Assembly: GCA_000383715.1 (NCBI GenBank)
Contig: KB911873.1
Span: forward strand, 24,475 to 88,474
Reading direction: 5' to 3'
Length of the DNA: 64,000 nt
Origin: Verrucomicrobia bacterium SCGC AAA164-E04
GTDB lineage: Bacteria > Verrucomicrobiota > Verrucomicrobiia > Limisphaerales > AAA164-E04
Under the pieces are notes generated by a model. That model was not told where the DNA came from. It was given only the letters and a program-made list of their open reading frames with translations, and ran no database searches. This document shows, in pieces, positions 61,397-64,000 of this stretch. A program made the translations under genes and the position numbers. Positions within the stretch are counted from its first letter, which is position 1. The number at the start of each line of letters is the position of its first letter.

Positions 61397-62869
61397 ATGA
61401 TCACTGACAAGGCAAATAAAACCCTGCGCTCAGGTCAAGCAACCGTACCATTGGCGAAAGCCATGCTGCTGACAGCCATGGCAGGCGGCATGGGATGGGG
61501 CATCCGTGGCCAGTACGGGCATGAGACCGGGGCTATGATCGCCGGAGTGCTTGTCGCAAGTGTCTTGGTGATGCTTTTCTGCTCGAGATTCAACACCCTT
61601 TCCAGTGCCCGCGCTATTGCCTGGGTGACCATCGCGATTTCATTTGGAGGTTGCATGACCTACGGCCAGACCGTTGGCTTGACCCACGATGAACCTCTGG
61701 TAGGAAACACCGAAGCCTTGCGCTGGGGCTTGCTGGGACTGTTTATCAAAGGAGGCATCTGGATAGGGTTTGCTGGGGTGACCCTCGGCTTAGCACTGGG
61801 AGGGCAGCGTTACACAGCGGGTGAATTAGCCATGATGTTCGGTGGCATGATCTTCTTGATGTTTCTGGGGATTTATTTATTAAACGAACCTTATCAACCC
61901 GCAGAAAACTCTCTACCTCGATTTTACTTTTCAGACCACTGGGATTGGGAACCGGATGTGGAACTGAAGCCGAGGCGTGAGAAATGGGGAGGGTTACTCT
62001 TCGCCTTGGCTGGATTATGGGCTTACACCGGTGTCATCAAACGAGATGCTCTTGCACTTCGAATGGGGGTTTGGGGTTTCCTAGGAGGCGGTTTGGGGTT
62101 TTCAATGGGACAAAGTCTTCAAGCCTTTCACGCATGGCATCCTGAATGGTTTGTGGATGGATTTCTAATGAAGATGGATAGGGTCATCAACTGGTGGAAC
62201 ATGATGGAAACATCCTTTGGAATTATTTTTGGAGCCGTTTTGGCTCTGGGACTCTGGGCTAACCGTCATTTGATCAAGACTCCTGAAGCCGAACCGGAGA
62301 CCACAGAAATCAATGCCCCATTGGAGTGGGGATTACTGGTGATTTATTTGCTTGCGCTTGCCAGCTGGAGTTTCGTCTCCTTTTCCGCGTTGGATCAATT
62401 TGCTGATCTGGCCATTACCATGGGATTTCTACCATTTATCGCGGTGAGAGCGGGAAGGTTATGGCCCTTGTGGGTTTGCCTTCCAATCACACTGCTCCCG
62501 ATAGCCGGGAAAACGGTGAACAATCTTGTCTACGATACCAGATTGCTCAGTTGGCCCGCAGGATGGCTATGCTGCTTGATTATTCCTATGACAATCGCTT
62601 TTTTTGTAAGCCATTACTGGTCGGAAAGACCACGTCTGTTCAGTAACGGAAATGTTTTTTGCAAATCAATACTGATCATCACAGCCTGGACTTACTTTCT
62701 GCTCAATTTCGCATTTTTCCAATTCCCTTGGCCATGGGCTGATTTCCCGTCATGGACCGCAAGGACACCCAACAATCTGATCTTCTCAGTTTGCGTGCTG
62801 GGCCTCACTCTTGGGGCTCTCTTTACTCGAAAGGAAAAGGAAATAGAGGTACTGCCTGATTCGGATTGA
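61397..62869 (+). CDS. Polytopic membrane protein of unknown function
   Basis: Protein of 490 residues from the ATG at 61397 (a TTG at 61349 would add 16). Around twelve hydrophobic segments are spread along its length. A glycine-rich first helix (AMLLTAMAGGMGWGIRGQYGHETGAM) contains charged and polar residues typical of a substrate pathway. A soluble loop near 180-215 (PRFYFSDHWDWEPDVELKPRR) is rich in Trp, Asp and Arg. I do not recognise the family. It could be a transporter or an enzyme acting in the membrane. Confidence 0.8.
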   Translation: MITDKANKTLRSGQATVPLAKAMLLTAMAGGMGWGIRGQYGHETGAMIAGVLVASVLVMLFCSRFNTLSSARAIAWVTIAISFGGCMTYGQTVGLTHDEPLVGNTEALRWGLLGLFIKGGIWIGFAGVTLGLALGGQRYTAGELAMMFGGMIFLMFLGIYLLNEPYQPAENSLPRFYFSDHWDWEPDVELKPRREKWGGLLFALAGLWAYTGVIKRDALALRMGVWGFLGGGLGFSMGQSLQAFHAWHPEWFVDGFLMKMDRVINWWNMMETSFGIIFGAVLALGLWANRHLIKTPEAEPETTEINAPLEWGLLVIYLLALASWSFVSFSALDQFADLAITMGFLPFIAVRAGRLWPLWVCLPITLLPIAGKTVNNLVYDTRLLSWPAGWLCCLIIPMTIAFFVSHYWSERPRLFSNGNVFCKSILIITAWTYFLLNFAFFQFPWPWADFPSWTARTPNNLIFSVCVLGLTLGALFTRKEKEIEVLPDSD

Positions 62870-62949
62870 ATCACGCCGCAGACGTTCGATATCTTTCCAA
62901 AGAATTGCTTGTCATCAGTGTCTTTCTTCAGCTTAATTTCGAGATAAAG

Positions 62950-63816
62950 ATGAAGATCTATATCGACGGTGAGTATTACGATAAGGAGAACGCAAAAATA
63001 TCCGTTTTTGACCATGGACTCCTCTATGGGGACGGAGTTTTTGAGGGCATTCGAGCATACCACAAGCGCGTCTTCAAATTGCAGGAACATATCGAAAGGC
63101 TGTTTTACTCTGCAAAGGCTATTTTACTTGAAATCCCGATGTCGCAGGAAGAAATATGTGATGCAGTGGTTGAAACATGCAGGGCAAATCAAATCGAAAA
63201 TGGTTATATTCGCCTGATTGTGACTCGTGGAGCAGGGTCACTGGGACTAAGCCCCGACTCATGCCCTAAACCGGGTGTGATCATCATCGCCAACACCATT
63301 CAGCTTTACCCCAGAGAAATCTACGAAAATGGAATGGAAATTATTACCGCAGCCACATCTCGCAATTATGTGAATGCAGTTAATCCAGCCATTAAATCAT
63401 TGAACTATCTCAACAACATCCTTGCGAAGATAGAAGCCAGCAACGCGGGCTGCGAGGAGGCTATCATGCTCAACAGCGAGGGCTTTGTAGCTGAATGTAC
63501 CGGAGACAATATATTTATCCTGCACAAAGGCACCATATACACACCACCATTGGCCGCGGGCGCTCTTTACGGAATCACAAGGAATACCGTGATTGATCTC
63601 GCAAGAGAGGCAGGATTCAAAGTTGAGGAAAAAAATCTGACACGTTATGACCTTTTTATTGCCGAGGAATGCTTTCTGACCGGCAGTGGAGCTGAAATTG
63701 TGCCTGTGGTGATGATTGACAAACGAACCATTGGTACTGGTAAACCGGGCGATGTGACCCGCAAGCTCGAAGAAAAATATCATGCGCTGACCCGTGTCTC
63801 AGGCGAGCCAATTTAG
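62950..63816 (+). CDS. ilvE: Branched-chain amino acid aminotransferase
   Basis: PLP aminotransferase of fold type IV, 288 residues from the ATG at 62950. The frame is open back to 62866, overlapping the previous stop by four bases, but without homology. Motifs: ISVFDHGLLYGDGVFEGIRAY near the N-terminus, the PLP lysine in NPAIKSLNYLNNILAK, and the glutamate region NSEGFVAECTGDNIFI. A C-terminal FLTGSGAEIVPVVMID matches IlvE. D-amino-acid transaminases share this fold, but the length and the EGIRAY motif favour IlvE. Confidence 0.93.
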   Translation: MKIYIDGEYYDKENAKISVFDHGLLYGDGVFEGIRAYHKRVFKLQEHIERLFYSAKAILLEIPMSQEEICDAVVETCRANQIENGYIRLIVTRGAGSLGLSPDSCPKPGVIIIANTIQLYPREIYENGMEIITAATSRNYVNAVNPAIKSLNYLNNILAKIEASNAGCEEAIMLNSEGFVAECTGDNIFILHKGTIYTPPLAAGALYGITRNTVIDLAREAGFKVEEKNLTRYDLFIAEECFLTGSGAEIVPVVMIDKRTIGTGKPGDVTRKLEEKYHALTRVSGEPI

Positions 63817-63890
63817 CTACCGGCTGATGTGAAAGGTTGGGAATTTCCGATATTAATAGAAATTGGTGAATTGCATTCAGGTATAAGTCA

Positions 63891-63917
63891 CCTTACTTTG
63901 AAGAAGTTTAAGTAAGG
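63891..63917 (+). repeat. 8-bp hairpin downstream of ilvE
   Basis: CCTTACTT and AAGTAAGG pair perfectly around an 11-base loop about 75 bases after the ilvE stop. It is followed by AGCCTAATT instead of a T run, so it is a weak terminator or a dyad at most. Confidence 0.4.
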
Positions 63918-64000
63918 AGCCTAATTACCACTTCTTGTCTGAAATATATGCTTTGTAACGTTTGCAATAAAAATAAAGCCACGGTCCACCTAACCCAGAT

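Noticed and set aside
1..64000. tRNA genes, rRNA genes, CRISPR arrays, insertion sequences and prophage
   Set aside because: Read through for T-loop-like motifs, direct repeat arrays and transposase or integrase motifs and found none; a tRNAscan or ISfinder run would settle it.

Overview
The window is 64 kb of gene-dense bacterial chromosome with close to balanced base composition by eye. It carries mostly housekeeping and respiratory genes on both strands, with no phage, insertion sequence, tRNA, rRNA or CRISPR array visible. The gene set suggests an aerobic or facultatively aerobic, Gram-negative-type heterotroph. The secreted sulfatase, SGNH hydrolase, octaheme-type cytochrome fused to TPR repeats, SSS symporter followed by a tiny one-helix protein, and HpnN-like RND exporter resemble Verrucomicrobiota or other PVC bacteria. 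That assignment is inference from gene content, not from a marker phylogeny. Many genes lack a clear Shine-Dalgarno sequence and several need GTG or TTG starts.

Layout. 1-7434: the distal half of a complex I operon (nuoH-I-J-K-L-M-N). 7471-12475: a secreted sulfatase facing away from tlyA and nadK, then gatC-gatA on the minus strand. 12807-18766: a CYTH protein, a DUF3050 haem-oxygenase-fold protein, and a LolD-like ATPase with a very large FtsX-type permease. 18908-26161: an iron-sulfur island headed by a cysteine-rich Fur/PerR-family regulator with a perfect 7-1-7 dyad in front of it, followed by sufB-C-D-T-S, a DUF1858/rhodanese-like protein that has lost its catalytic cysteine, and an IscU-type scaffold. 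26177-31533: a DsbD-type reductase, TatD and a GntP permease. 31812-34163: a promoter-like element and structured leader before aroK, then queG and a DUF1232 protein. 34340-38493: glgC-glgB, with glgB broken at two G/C homopolymers, facing a stand-alone coaB-like gene. 38591-44292: argS, ptsN, the multihaem cytochrome and rsmI.

44575-49432: an SGNH hydrolase with a textbook terminator, yebC and an HpnN-like exporter whose 3' end hides a minus-strand intrinsic terminator. 49729-54265: a second, canonical Fur, a small helical protein and three tandem CNNM/CorC-type proteins. 54514-59075: minus-strand SDR, gamma-glutamyltransferase, an RNA m5C methyltransferase and a TPMT-like methyltransferase. 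59344-63816: an SSS symporter with its putative 49-residue partner, an unassigned polytopic membrane protein and ilvE.

The points most worth following are the suf island with its unusual regulator and sulfur-transfer parts, the structured RNA before aroK with the aroK start codon buried in a second dyad, the antisense terminator between hpnN and fur, and the double-frameshifted glgB.
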